Assembly (NCBI RefSeq): GCF_017744095.1
Contig: NZ_JAGHQX010000006.1
Coordinates: 124,001-188,000, forward strand
Direction: 5' to 3'
DNA length: 64,000 nucleotides
From: Shimia sp. R10_1
GTDB taxonomy: Bacteria; Pseudomonadota; Alphaproteobacteria; Rhodobacterales; Rhodobacteraceae
Positions 27,805 through 37,839 of the stretch are shown here, piece after piece. Within the stretch, counting starts at the first letter, position 1; every line of letters starts with the position of its first letter. Position numbers and translations under genes: made by a program. Below the pieces are notes generated by a model that saw only the letters and a program-made list of their open reading frames with translations, ran no database searches and was not told where the DNA came from.

Positions 27805-27883
27805 TGGTCATGAACTCTCATGGATAGGCCACACGCTGCGCATCTGGCCGAAAGGTAACAGAAAATAGTGGGGGCACAAACGC

Positions 27884-28048
27884 TCAGCCCCGCGCCAAGG
27901 CGCTTGGGTCGATGATCTGTTCGTGCATCGGGTGGGCGCTCTGCCACCCGCCATGTTCAGGCATCCTGATACCGGGCCATAAAACCTCCATCTGAGTTGG
28001 CGTCAGCTCTACGCCTTCAGGCCGCACAGGTCAATTCAACACGCTCAT
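27884..28048 (-). pseudogene. Small ORF with an in-frame TGA
   Basis: The stop of the alpha/beta hydrolase gene is followed directly by ATG (TGAATG). That frame reads MSVLN, then TGA at 28031-28033, then continues 48 codons through VRPEGVELTPTQMEVLWPG and MPEHGGWQSAHP to a stop at 27884. The downstream text looks like genuine protein (balanced composition, three Trp/His-rich patches). Either a TGG-to-TGA change broke a coupled small gene, or a GTG at 28027 starts a 47-aa protein without a visible ribosome binding site. Confidence 0.45.
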
Positions 28049-28933
28049 TCAAGCAGCGTGCCGCGCCACAAAATCCTGCATCATCGCTACCAGCATGGGG
28101 GCCTGTTTCGGCGTGATCACATGCCCCATACCTTCAATCAGATGATGGTCACACTGCGGGATCAGCCCCGCAATCTCCGCTCCAGCCTCTGGCGGGATCA
28201 ACGTGTCATTCTCCCCGTGAATGACCTGACACGGCACCGAAACTTTGGTCAGCGCGTGCCGTCGATCTTTGGAGGCAATCACCGCCAGCACCTGCCGGTT
28301 CACGCCTTCCGGATCAAACCCGCGATCATAGGCCAGCCCCGCCTGCGCCTTCAGCTCTGCGTCCGTCATCGGATAGGCCGGGCTGCCCCAGAACGCATAC
28401 TCACGGATCGCATTGGCCACAAAATCCTCGCGGTCCACCGGATGCGCCAACAGCGTCGCCAGCCATTCCGCATTGCCGCCGCGCTCCGCAAAGGGGCGCG
28501 CCGTGGCCATCACAATTGTTGCACTCAACAGCCGCGCCGCATGATCCAGACAGAGGATCTGCACAATCGCCCCGCCCATCGACATGCCAAACACATGCGC
28601 CTGCGCGATGCCCAGCGCATCCATCACGCCAATGGTGTCCGCCGCCATGTCATTCAGGCTATAGGCCGCAGGCACCGCGCCCTCCGCCAAAGCCTGCGCC
28701 GTGATCTCTTCTGCCTGACTGGGCACGCCCTCCTTGGGGCAACGCTGCGACAACCCCACATCGCGGTTGTCAAACACCACCACGCGAAAGCCCGCATCGG
28801 CCAGACCCTGCACAAATTCTGCAGGCCAATGGATCAGCTGCGATCCCAACCCGCGAATAAGCACCAGCGGCACGCCATCGCGCGGCCCGTGATCTTCCAC
28901 CTCAATCTGAATGCCATTTGCCGTGATCTGCAT
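28049..28933 (-). CDS. Alpha/beta hydrolase
   Basis: 294-aa cytosolic hydrolase. The oxyanion region is LVLIRGLGSQ, the nucleophile Ser lies in GMSMGG, and the acid and His appear in HGENDTLIP and EGMGHV. The pattern resembles the proline-iminopeptidase/haloperoxidase-like branch; no substrate can be assigned. It starts 3 bases after the matB stop, so both are one transcript, which points to a possible acyl-CoA or thioester role; that is inference. Confidence 0.88.
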   Translation of the reverse strand: MQITANGIQIEVEDHGPRDGVPLVLIRGLGSQLIHWPAEFVQGLADAGFRVVVFDNRDVGLSQRCPKEGVPSQAEEITAQALAEGAVPAAYSLNDMAADTIGVMDALGIAQAHVFGMSMGGAIVQILCLDHAARLLSATIVMATARPFAERGGNAEWLATLLAHPVDREDFVANAIREYAFWGSPAYPMTDAELKAQAGLAYDRGFDPEGVNRQVLAVIASKDRRHALTKVSVPCQVIHGENDTLIPPEAGAEIAGLIPQCDHHLIEGMGHVITPKQAPMLVAMMQDFVARHAA

Positions 28934-28936
28934 CTC

Positions 28937-30436
28937 TTACCCCTTGTGCTCTTGCCGCAGCACGTTCTTCTGCACCTTGCCCATGGTGTTGCGCGGCAGG
29001 GCCTCCATGATCTGATACACCCGCGGATGTTTGAACCGCGCCAGCCGTTTGTCCACCTCTGCCTTGATCGCCTCCACGTCCAGTTCCGCACCAGGCAGCG
29101 CCACCAAGGCCGCGATCACGCTCTCGCCAAAATCCGCATGGGGCACGCCGTAAACCGCGCTTTCTGACACCCCATCGAGATCGTTGAGCACATCCTCAAC
29201 CTCCTTGGGGTAAATATTATATCCCCCCGAGATAATGAGATCTTTCGCCCGCCCAACAATGGTCACCCGCCCGTCCGGCTCCATCACCGCCAGATCGCCG
29301 GTGATGAAAAACCCATCCGCGCGCAGTTCCTCTGCGGTCTTTTCCGGCATCTGCCAATAGCCCTGAAACACATTGGCCCCGCGCACCTCGATCATGCCGA
29401 TCTCCCCATGGGGCAGGGTCGCGCCCGTTTCAGGACTGGTGATCTTCACCTCCGTGCCCGGCAGCGCATAGCCCACAGTACCCGCCACCCGCGCCCCCGC
29501 GTAGGGATTGGAGGTGATCATATTGGTCTCCGTCATGCCATAGCGCTCCAGAATGCGATGCCCGGAACGCACCTCAAAAGCCTGATGCGTTTCCGCGAGC
29601 AAAGGTGCCGAGCCAGAAATAAACAGCCGCATATTGGCGCAAAGGTCCTTGTCAAACCGCGCATCCCCCAACAGACGCGTGTAAAACGTCGGCACGCCCA
29701 TCATCAGCGTGGAGTGCGGCACCTCACGCAGAATGACCTCCAGATCAAACTGCCCCATCAACCGCACCTGCGCCCCCGCCAGCAGCGCAGTGTTCATCGC
29801 CACAAACAGCCCATGAGTGTGGAAAATCGGCAAAGCATGGATCAGCCGGTCGCCGGATGTGATCTGCCACAGATCGGTCAGCGCCTGCGCATTCGACAGC
29901 AGGTTTTTATGCGACATCATAGCGCCTTTGGAACGCCCCGTGGTGCCAGAAGTATAGAGAAGCCCCGCCAGATCATCCGGTCTTCGCGCCACAGTTTCAA
30001 ACTGCGCCGGCTGTTCATCAGCCGCCGCGCTCAGGCTCCCGCCCTCTGCGGTCAACGTCAGCACCCGTGCGCCCACATCCGCCGCAATCTCCCCGATTGC
30101 CTCCGCATCTTTGGCGTCACAGACAATCAGCTTCGGCGTTGCGTCCTCACAGAAGTAGCGCACTTCCTCCTGCGTATAGGCCGTATTCAGCGGCAGATAG
30201 ACCGCCCCCGCCTGCAAAGCCCCACCATAAAGCGCCAGCGTGTCGCGCGTCTTGGGCGCCTGCACCACAACCCGCTCTCCCGGCGCAACACCCGCAGCTG
30301 CCAACACATGCGCCATCTGCGCCGCGCGCGCGACAAACCCCTGATAGCTCAGCGAACCCCCATCGTCACACGCCAGAAACTCAGCCGTATTTTGCGCATG
30401 TGGGGCAATCAAAGCGTCGTATAGTATGTTGGTCAC
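28937..30436 (-). CDS. matB: Malonyl-CoA synthase
   Basis: Acyl-adenylate-forming ligase of 499 aa that makes malonyl-CoA from malonate, CoA and ATP. It has the AMP-binding motif LLYTSGTTGRSKG, the YGMTETNM segment and the C-terminal GRAKDLIISGGYNIYPKEVE hinge. Similarity in layout to rhizobial MatB supports the assignment, although methylmalonyl or other short dicarboxylates are possible. The start is GTG with AAGGA ten bases upstream. Divergent from groESL. Confidence 0.88.
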   Translation of the reverse strand: MTNILYDALIAPHAQNTAEFLACDDGGSLSYQGFVARAAQMAHVLAAAGVAPGERVVVQAPKTRDTLALYGGALQAGAVYLPLNTAYTQEEVRYFCEDATPKLIVCDAKDAEAIGEIAADVGARVLTLTAEGGSLSAAADEQPAQFETVARRPDDLAGLLYTSGTTGRSKGAMMSHKNLLSNAQALTDLWQITSGDRLIHALPIFHTHGLFVAMNTALLAGAQVRLMGQFDLEVILREVPHSTLMMGVPTFYTRLLGDARFDKDLCANMRLFISGSAPLLAETHQAFEVRSGHRILERYGMTETNMITSNPYAGARVAGTVGYALPGTEVKITSPETGATLPHGEIGMIEVRGANVFQGYWQMPEKTAEELRADGFFITGDLAVMEPDGRVTIVGRAKDLIISGGYNIYPKEVEDVLNDLDGVSESAVYGVPHADFGESVIAALVALPGAELDVEAIKAEVDKRLARFKHPRVYQIMEALPRNTMGKVQKNVLRQEHKG

Positions 30437-30566
30437 GCCAGAGGGTCCTTTATCAGTGTGGTCTCGCAGGCAGACCTTTCGCCATCCCGCTTCGATTTAC
30501 AAGCGCCATGAAACAAGGGCGCATCCTACGTTTTCCCGCCCATTTCAAAAAATTGGGGCGACAGCG

Positions 30567-30595
30567 TTGACTCCCCCGCAATCGCCCCCTACCTC
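30567..30595 (+). promoter_or_regulatory. groESL promoter
   Basis: TTGACT and TACCTC are separated by 17 bases, just upstream of the CIRCE operator. The C-rich -10 neighbourhood (CCCCCTAC) also fits a sigma-32-type heat-shock promoter, so both modes of control are possible. Confidence 0.6.
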
Positions 30596-30603
30596 TTTCG
30601 CCG

Positions 30604-30630
30604 TTAGCACTCGCCGCTTGGGAGTGATAA
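30604..30630 (+). promoter_or_regulatory. CIRCE operator (HrcA binding site)
   Basis: TTAGCACTC, nine bases, GAGTGATAA: one mismatch from the canonical TTAGCACTC-N9-GAGTGCTAA. It sits 50 bases before groES, so the operon is predicted to be repressed by HrcA. Confidence 0.93.
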
Positions 30631-30679
30631 CGACTCCGCTGAGGAGTCAGGGAGACAACTCAATTAGGGAAACCTAGTC

Positions 30680-30967
30680 ATGGCATTTACACCACTGCAT
30701 GACCGCGTACTCGTACGCCGCGTTGAAAGCGATGAGAAAACCGCAGGCGGTCTGATCATCCCAGACAGCGCAAAAGAAAAACCTGCTGAAGGCGAAATCG
30801 TATCCGTGGGCGCTGGCCTGCGTGACGACAAAGGCGCCCGCGTCGAGCTCGACGTGAAAGCAGGCGACAAAGTCCTGTTTGGCAAATGGTCCGGCACCGA
30901 AGTCACCGTCGACGGTGAAGAGCTGCTGATCATGAAAGAATCCGACATCATGGGCATCATTGCCTGA
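30680..30967 (+). CDS. groES: Co-chaperonin GroES
   Basis: 95-aa co-chaperonin that caps GroEL. It has the N-terminal [19 protein letters not shown] strand-loop with the mobile loop ([14 protein letters not shown]) and the C-terminal [13 protein letters not shown]-type ending (here [14 protein letters not shown]). First gene of the groESL operon; 38 bases separate it from groEL. Confidence 0.97.
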   Translation: MAFTPLHDRVLVRRVESDEKTAGGLIIPDSAKEKPAEGEIVSVGAGLRDDKGARVELDVKAGDKVLFGKWSGTEVTVDGEELLIMKESDIMGIIA

Positions 30968-30975
30968 TCGTCTGA

Positions 30976-32643
<1,668 letters not shown>

Positions 32644-32733
32644 TCACAACTCCCGTCAGGGATTGTGATGGCGACAGTGCCTTGGCCCCGCAAGGGCCAA
32701 GGTCACGAAAGCCTCCGCCAGACACGTTTCAAA

Positions 32734-32758
32734 GGGTCGCCTCCGGGCGGCCCTTTTT
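32734..32758 (+). terminator. groESL terminator
   Basis: GGGTCGCC and GGCGGCCC pair around a TCCG loop with one weak pair and are followed by five T. An additional T-less hairpin (TCACAA...TTGTGA) lies directly after the groEL stop. Confidence 0.8.
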
Positions 32759-32773
32759 CGTTATCCGCTGCAA

Positions 32774-32909
32774 GGGCCAGCGCCCGACCGCGGGTGGGCG
32801 CACAGACGTGCAAAGCCGCCACTTTATCTCTGCCAAAGACCTCTTGGCCCGCAACCTCCTAAAACCGTACACAAAGCGCCCGCCCAGAGGGGCGGTCGGG
32901 CGCTGGCCC
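32774..32909. repeat. Inverted-arm repeat element, copy A
   Basis: 136-bp element with perfect 18-bp inverted ends, GGGCCAGCGCCCGACCGC at 32774-32791 and its reverse complement at 32892-32909. Each arm also forms a local GCGCCC/GGGCGC hairpin. Inside are TGCAAAG (32809) and CTCTTGGCC (32841). The same words recur at the same spacing in copy B at 35143-35277. The layout resembles a REP doublet (REPIN) or a small MITE. Confidence 0.7.
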
Positions 32910-32996
32910 GGCGGGCTACGCCCTTGTTCCGGGCTGTCAGGCGTCCCACCTCGAAACGCAGCAATGGCATCGCGAACACATACGCCGCAGTATAAT

Positions 32997-33332
32997 TTAT
33001 AGTAAATTCAAACCCGGAAAGAAAAATTCAAGAAGGAACAGAAACATCATTACTGCACCGACCAAGTAGTAGCCCCGCACTTTTACTAGGAATACACTCT
33101 CAGTTGTGGTGAAGTCCCGCGCACCCTTCTTTTCACGAAAATTCTTTGAAAATTTTGGCTGGATGAATCGAAAGCCCTGGCGGCCGAGCCGCAGCCCTGA
33201 TCCCCAAAGAAAAAATACGAGGAAGGCACCAATTATCACTGCTGGGAAAAAATATAAAAGATCACGTACCTCAAGAGGCATATTGCTGAAGTCCTCTAAA
33301 ATCCGTTCGGAAAGCGACCCTAGTCCTATCAT
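32997..33332 (-). CDS. Small two-helix membrane protein, unknown
   Basis: 111 aa with two predicted membrane helices (around LLYFFPAVIIGAFLVFFLWG and GAVMMFLFLLEFFF) joined by a basic loop rich in Arg/Lys/Phe. I recognise no family. Base composition is visibly lower in GC than the surrounding genes. The ATG lacks an obvious ribosome binding site, so confidence that it is expressed is moderate. The repeat element lies about 90 bases past its stop. Confidence 0.5.
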   Translation of the reverse strand: MIGLGSLSERILEDFSNMPLEVRDLLYFFPAVIIGAFLVFFLWGSGLRLGRQGFRFIQPKFSKNFREKKGARDFTTTESVFLVKVRGYYLVGAVMMFLFLLEFFFPGLNLL

Positions 33333-33478
33333 AGATGCTGTGCTTCAAAATCATAGAGGTGCATCCCTACACCGCCTTAAGCCGGCCCTTAAGTACACTC
33401 CCGTGCAGGCAACAACGACACCTAGCACAAAGCCCACCCTTCGGCACGCCCCGTCCCTCGCGAAGCCTTCCGTCGACA

Positions 33479-34306
33479 CTACCCCATCGGTGAGTTGCAC
33501 GGCATAAATTCAAAGCCCTCCGGCAAATCCACTTGCGCTTTCCGCGTGGTCTCAGGCGGCTTTGGGGAGGTGTCAAAACTCAGTTTGGACAGCGCGATGC
33601 CTCCATCCACGTTCGACGTGATTTGCAACGCCATGACATCTTGGGAATACTGGCAGCGCACAAAGCTTGCGGAAAATACATCAGCAACAATGATCCGCCG
33701 CTCCGCCACAACGTCTCCGTTTGCACCAAAGGCTTTCACGCGAATGTGTCGATCATTTTTACCCGCCCCATCATGCTGTTCCATGCGAAACAGACGTTTT
33801 ACCTCAATTCCAAAGGCATATTGAGGTCGGGGGAACACCACAGCCAACGGCCTGTGTCCCAGCACGGTCTCAACAGTCACAGTCTTTTTCGCCTGCGCAC
33901 CATAGCCAACAGTTCTCGTGTATTTCTCTCGCTTTCCATAGGTGAGACCCTCAGAGATCATTTCTAAGAAAAGCGTCTTACCATCTCCGAAGCGGTCAAT
34001 GACCGGCCCACTGTCTGAAGTATTCCCGGTTGTGTGCGCAGAAAGGTACTGACCTTTGAAAACGCTCCCAATTTTCAAAGCGCCATGCCTCAGATGAACA
34101 GGAAACCGTTTCCCGCGATACTGCGTCTGCCCCAACGCGCCAAAATCCACGACCTCATCCTGAAACTGTTCCGAAGACGTCAAAGGCCCCGTGTTCAACC
34201 CTTCGCTCACCGCGACATCCTGTGCTGAAACGGCGGTCCCAACGAGCGCGCAAAGGCCAATCGCCAAAACTCCGCCAGAAAATGACCACTTGTGACCTTC
34301 GCTCAT
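33479..34306 (-). CDS. Secreted protein of unknown function
   Basis: 275 aa beginning MSEGHKWSF with a signal peptide (GGVLAIGLCALVGTAVSA, cleavage expected after SAQ). The mature part is beta-rich and has two Cys residues (VRCQYS and FMPCNS) that could form a disulfide. No known domain recognised. GGGAGA precedes the ATG. Like its neighbour it has lower GC and unusual codon choice, suggesting acquisition. Confidence 0.65.
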   Translation of the reverse strand: MSEGHKWSFSGGVLAIGLCALVGTAVSAQDVAVSEGLNTGPLTSSEQFQDEVVDFGALGQTQYRGKRFPVHLRHGALKIGSVFKGQYLSAHTTGNTSDSGPVIDRFGDGKTLFLEMISEGLTYGKREKYTRTVGYGAQAKKTVTVETVLGHRPLAVVFPRPQYAFGIEVKRLFRMEQHDGAGKNDRHIRVKAFGANGDVVAERRIIVADVFSASFVRCQYSQDVMALQITSNVDGGIALSKLSFDTSPKPPETTRKAQVDLPEGFEFMPCNSPMG

Positions 34307-34467
34307 AGATTGTCTCCCAATTGCACCCACATTCCGAAGTTAACAAAACGCCCGCAACAATCCATGGTGGAAATCACGACGTTCTCGATCCACGAAAGGC
34401 ACTCCCTCGCAAACCACCGCCCCTGCCCCTATCTCTCTGAGAACACAGCCAAACTGGATCAGACAAC

Positions 34468-35055
34468 ATGCATGTTCTCACGGTGATCGACCACCCGAAC
34501 CCCGCCTCTTTCAGCCACGCGGTTGCCGCCGAATTCATGCGCGGCGCGCAGGCGGCGGGTCACAGCACCGAGTTGGCCGATCTCAACGCAGAGGGGTTAT
34601 CCCCTCTTTGGTCCATGGCTGATATCGAGAGCACAGACACGCCCCCGCCCGACGTGCGGCGCGAGCAGGAGCGCATTGAACGCTGCGATGCCATCTGTCT
34701 TGTTTTCCCGCTGTTCTGGTGGGGCATGCCCGCGATGATGAAAGGCTGGATGGACCGCATCTTTTCCTGGGGCTGGGCCTATGATCAGCTCGATGATCCC
34801 GACCAAAGCCTGCTGAAACCCCGCACAGGCGTGTTGCTCATCCCCGCAGGCGCGCGCTCGGACGAAATGGAAGAAGAGGGCTACACGGCGGCGCTTAACA
34901 CCCTCTGGACAAAAGGCACCTTTGGCTACTTCGGCCTCTCCCCGCGCAAGATCGAACTCTTAAATGGCTCCACCGGCTCCGCCCCCCGCCGCGCTGCTCT
35001 CCTTGAGCGCAGCTACCAGACCGGCCTCACCTTGGCGTCGCCGTCTCAAGAGTGA
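34468..35055 (+). CDS. NAD(P)H oxidoreductase, flavodoxin-like fold
   Basis: 195-aa protein of the MdaB/NQO-like family of FMN or FAD quinone reductases. Markers are the N-terminal VIDHPNPASFSHAV and VFPLFWWGMPAMMKGWMDR segments, which bind the flavin and mark the family (often annotated as general stress or modulator of drug activity). Likely reduces quinones by two electrons; substrate not set. Single gene. Confidence 0.85.
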   Translation: MHVLTVIDHPNPASFSHAVAAEFMRGAQAAGHSTELADLNAEGLSPLWSMADIESTDTPPPDVRREQERIERCDAICLVFPLFWWGMPAMMKGWMDRIFSWGWAYDQLDDPDQSLLKPRTGVLLIPAGARSDEMEEEGYTAALNTLWTKGTFGYFGLSPRKIELLNGSTGSAPRRAALLERSYQTGLTLASPSQE

Positions 35056-35142
35056 CGCAGAAAGGGCGACCTGCTTCAGGCGTTGCAGATTTGTTGGACG
35101 ATGAGGGTTTGCAAAACCCATCAAAGCCCGGATGACCACTCC

Positions 35143-35277
35143 GGGCCGCGCCCGACCCTCCCCATGGGAGGGCGCATTTGCAAAGGTCTTCATTCCTCAA
35201 AACGGCGGAGTCTCTTGGCCAGATAAACTGCCATGCATCACCGCTCCTCCGCGCCCACCCAGGCTCAGGCGCGGCCC
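35143..35277. repeat. Inverted-arm repeat element, copy B
   Basis: 135-bp element with left arm GGGCCGCGCCCGACC at 35143 and a degraded inverted right arm ending GCGGCCC at 35277. The left arm contains a perfect CCCTCCC-CAT-GGGAGGG hairpin. TGCAAAG (35179) and CTCTTGGCC (35212) lie at spacings within one base of copy A. It occupies the gap between the oxidoreductase and the broken grpB-like gene. Confidence 0.65.
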
Positions 35278-35309
35278 TCCCGATCCTCTTATGACTTAGA
35301 AAACTACAC

Positions 35310-35834
35310 TCAGCTCTGACCCCGCCCCCGCGCCCAGGCCAGGGCCTCCGCCTCAACCCGCTGCACAAAGGCGTCTTTGCCGTCAATATACGCCTCCCAA
35401 TCGCCGCGCCCTTCCGCAATCTACTGGCGTTTCAACGCGCCATAATCCGCCGCAACCGCCGGATGCGCACGCAGGTAGTCGCGAAACGCCAGATGGCGCG
35501 CAACATGAGCAGAGCCTCTTTCAAACACATGCAGGTGATGGCTGCGCTGCCCCGCACCGTCCATCTTGCGGAAATAGCGCCGCCCCGGAATGCCGAGCTC
35601 TCCCATCGCCTCATAGCCCAGCGCCTCAAACTGCGCAGCGGCCGCATCCACCGCCGCCAGATCCGCCACCTCACCAAGCAGATCAAGGATCGGCTTGGCC
35701 ACCAGACCGGGCACCGAAGTGCTGCCAATGTGATGCAACTCGATCGCCTCAGCTTCCAGCGCCGCGTGGATCGCGGCCGCCTCTTTCGCAAAGCCCGCCG
35801 CCCATGCGGGATCATGTGCCACAACCAAAACCAT
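35310..35834 (-). pseudogene. GrpB/UPF0157-family protein disrupted by an amber stop
   Basis: The intact part shows the GrpB family nucleotidyltransferase-like motifs IELHHIGSTSVPGLVAKPILDLL and HHLHVFERGSAHVARHLAFRDYLR, through ADYGALKRQ. A TAG at 35421-35423 then ends translation after 137 codons, but the same frame continues with IAEGRGDWEAYIDGKDAF and VQRVEAEALAWARG to a TGA at 35310. That tail matches the family's usual YxxxKxxFV ending, and the full frame (about 174 aa) matches the family length. A single base change explains the break. Confidence 0.85.
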
Positions 35835-35958
35835 GTCGCTGTGTTAACCTTTCAAGTCCAAAAAATTCCACCGTCGCGAAACAGTCGTAATACCGACGCA
35901 ATACCGACGTGCCAACAGGGCCCCTTTTGCAGATGAATGCACCGTCCCGGCGCAACGC

Positions 35959-36618
35959 TTAGTCCGCATCTGAAAGCGCCGCGACGCCAGACTCGCTCAA
36001 CATGTAGACGCCTTTTTCGACCTTCTCAAACCAGCCATAGTGGTTGTCCCGCATCAGGGTTGTGGCGTTCTCCACACCTGTGCCGCCAGCCACATCCCGC
36101 CCCCGGCTGGCGCCGTTTTCATTGAGAAAAACCGCGCATTTTTCCGCATCCTGACGGTAAACCGTCACCGTTGCACCGCGCGTCCCGCCCACATTCGGAT
36201 CGCCTTCAAGCCGCGAAAACGCTTTTAATAGCTTGGCCTTACGCGTTTTTGACTTGCGTGGCTGAAACGGCACCGGATCACAATGTGCCTCCACCGCCCC
36301 GTCTTTCAGCCGCACCGACAGCACCCCAAGCCCCAGCCGCTTGCACAAGCCAATATTGCCGGAAAACGCCTTCCACCCGGCCCGCCCCTTCCAGCGCGGC
36401 ACCGCCACATAAACCGCATCTGTCACCGCCTGACGCGCCACCGCCTGTTGCAGCAACGCGAGGGAGAAACCAGTCTTTAACTCTATGATGACAGGCTCTT
36501 CCCCTGCCCGCAGCGCCACCACATCCGCTGCCCCCACTTCGGCCTTCACCTCAAATCCCCGCGCCTCCAGCCAGGCTTTGATCGGGGCATAAAGTTCTGT
36601 TTCTGCGATCCTGCTCAT
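35959..36618 (-). CDS. DUF2161 family PD-(D/E)XK nuclease-like protein
   Basis: 219-aa protein. The N-terminal half carries a PD-(D/E)XK-type core: E in ETELYAPIKAWLEARGF, then GAADVVAL and PVIIELKTGF, with the ELK being the expected catalytic Glu and Lys. The C-terminal part is a winged-helix-like segment (VENATTLMRDNHYGWFEKVEKGVY). Role unknown; it could act on nucleic acid. ATG has AAGAGG upstream. Confidence 0.78.
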   Translation of the reverse strand: MSRIAETELYAPIKAWLEARGFEVKAEVGAADVVALRAGEEPVIIELKTGFSLALLQQAVARQAVTDAVYVAVPRWKGRAGWKAFSGNIGLCKRLGLGVLSVRLKDGAVEAHCDPVPFQPRKSKTRKAKLLKAFSRLEGDPNVGGTRGATVTVYRQDAEKCAVFLNENGASRGRDVAGGTGVENATTLMRDNHYGWFEKVEKGVYMLSESGVAALSDAD

Positions 36619-36731
36619 ACCTCTTGGTAGCGCCAAATGCGTCGAAAGCCTACCGCGCTGTTGCCGCCAGCAGTCTCCCCCTTGAGCACACGGATCAAGC
36701 TGTTAATTTGGCGTCAAATCCAATGAGGCAC

Positions 36732-37736
36732 ATGATGCGCGTTCTTTATACACTATTGTTTATGCTCGGGTTTTCAGGGGCAGCCATGGCCAATTGCGAA
36801 GGCCCGAACCTGTTTGATCAACGGCCCGAGGCTGAACGCACAGCCATGCAGAATGCCGCCGCAGAGGCGCCCTTTTCCGAAGGTCTGCTCTGGCGGGTGG
36901 AGAAAGACGGCGTTGTCTCCCACATCATCGGCACATTCCATCTGCACCTGCCCCAACATGCAGCCACCGTGACGCGCCTGCGCAGCCTCACGCCACCACC
37001 CCAGCAGCTTTTTATGGAGATGACCTCAGAGGACCAGCTCGGCTTTCAACGCCATCTCACACAGCACCCAGAGCTGTTTTTGATCGAAACGGGCCCCTCT
37101 CTGATTGACCGGCTCGGGCCAGAACACTGGGCTGTGGTCTCCGATCAACTCAAAGCGCGCGGCATGCCTCCTTTCATGGCTGCGCGCTATCAACCGTGGT
37201 TTTTGGGTCTCACGCTCATGGTGCCCCCCTGCGCCTTTGATATTGTAAAATCAGGCAAAAAAGGGCTGGATCTGCAAATTGAGGCCCTTGCTCAAGAACG
37301 TGACCTGCCCCGCGTTTCACTCGATACAACCGAGCGCCTGATCAGCCTCTTGGCCAGCGATCCGATTGAGGCACAGGTGGATGATCTGCGCTGGTCTCTC
37401 ACACTGGGCACTGACCTCTCAGCGCCAGAGATGATCCCAACCGTGATCGATATGTATCTCTCTGAAACCATTCAGCTTATCTGGGAGTTAAACAGGGCTG
37501 ACATGCGCGCGGCCGCCAAGGGAGACACAGATGCGGAACGCATCGCTGACTTGCTCCAACAGGTTGAGAAAGACCTCATAGTCGCCCGGAACACCGACTG
37601 GGTCAAAGTGCTCGCACCGGCCTTGTCCGAAACCCCCTCGCTGATCGCATTTGGCGCGTTGCACCTTCCCGGCAAAGACGGCGTCCTTTCACAGCTAAAC
37701 GCCGCAGGTTTCACCATCACGCGCCTCGATCTATAG
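36732..37736 (+). CDS. TraB/GumN-family protein
   Basis: 334-aa protein with a signal peptide (VLYTLLFMLGFSGAAMA). The TraB/GumN (EreA/ChaN-related TIKI) motif GTFHLHLP with the following Glu of MEMTS and the C-terminal FGALHLPGKDGV are clear; relatives are metal-dependent proteases or erythromycin-esterase-like hydrolases. Bacterial function is largely unknown. ATG pair at 36732/36735 follows TGAGGC; the longer frame to 36624 is not secreted-like. Confidence 0.85.
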   Translation: MMRVLYTLLFMLGFSGAAMANCEGPNLFDQRPEAERTAMQNAAAEAPFSEGLLWRVEKDGVVSHIIGTFHLHLPQHAATVTRLRSLTPPPQQLFMEMTSEDQLGFQRHLTQHPELFLIETGPSLIDRLGPEHWAVVSDQLKARGMPPFMAARYQPWFLGLTLMVPPCAFDIVKSGKKGLDLQIEALAQERDLPRVSLDTTERLISLLASDPIEAQVDDLRWSLTLGTDLSAPEMIPTVIDMYLSETIQLIWELNRADMRAAAKGDTDAERIADLLQQVEKDLIVARNTDWVKVLAPALSETPSLIAFGALHLPGKDGVLSQLNAAGFTITRLDL

Positions 37737-37839
37737 GCCAAATTGCCGCCATTTTGCCTGCCCCCGTGACAAAGCCCGCGCGCCCTTTTATAAGGCGCGC
37801 AACTTCACAATTTTCCCCATTTCCTAAGGACCTCCAGAC

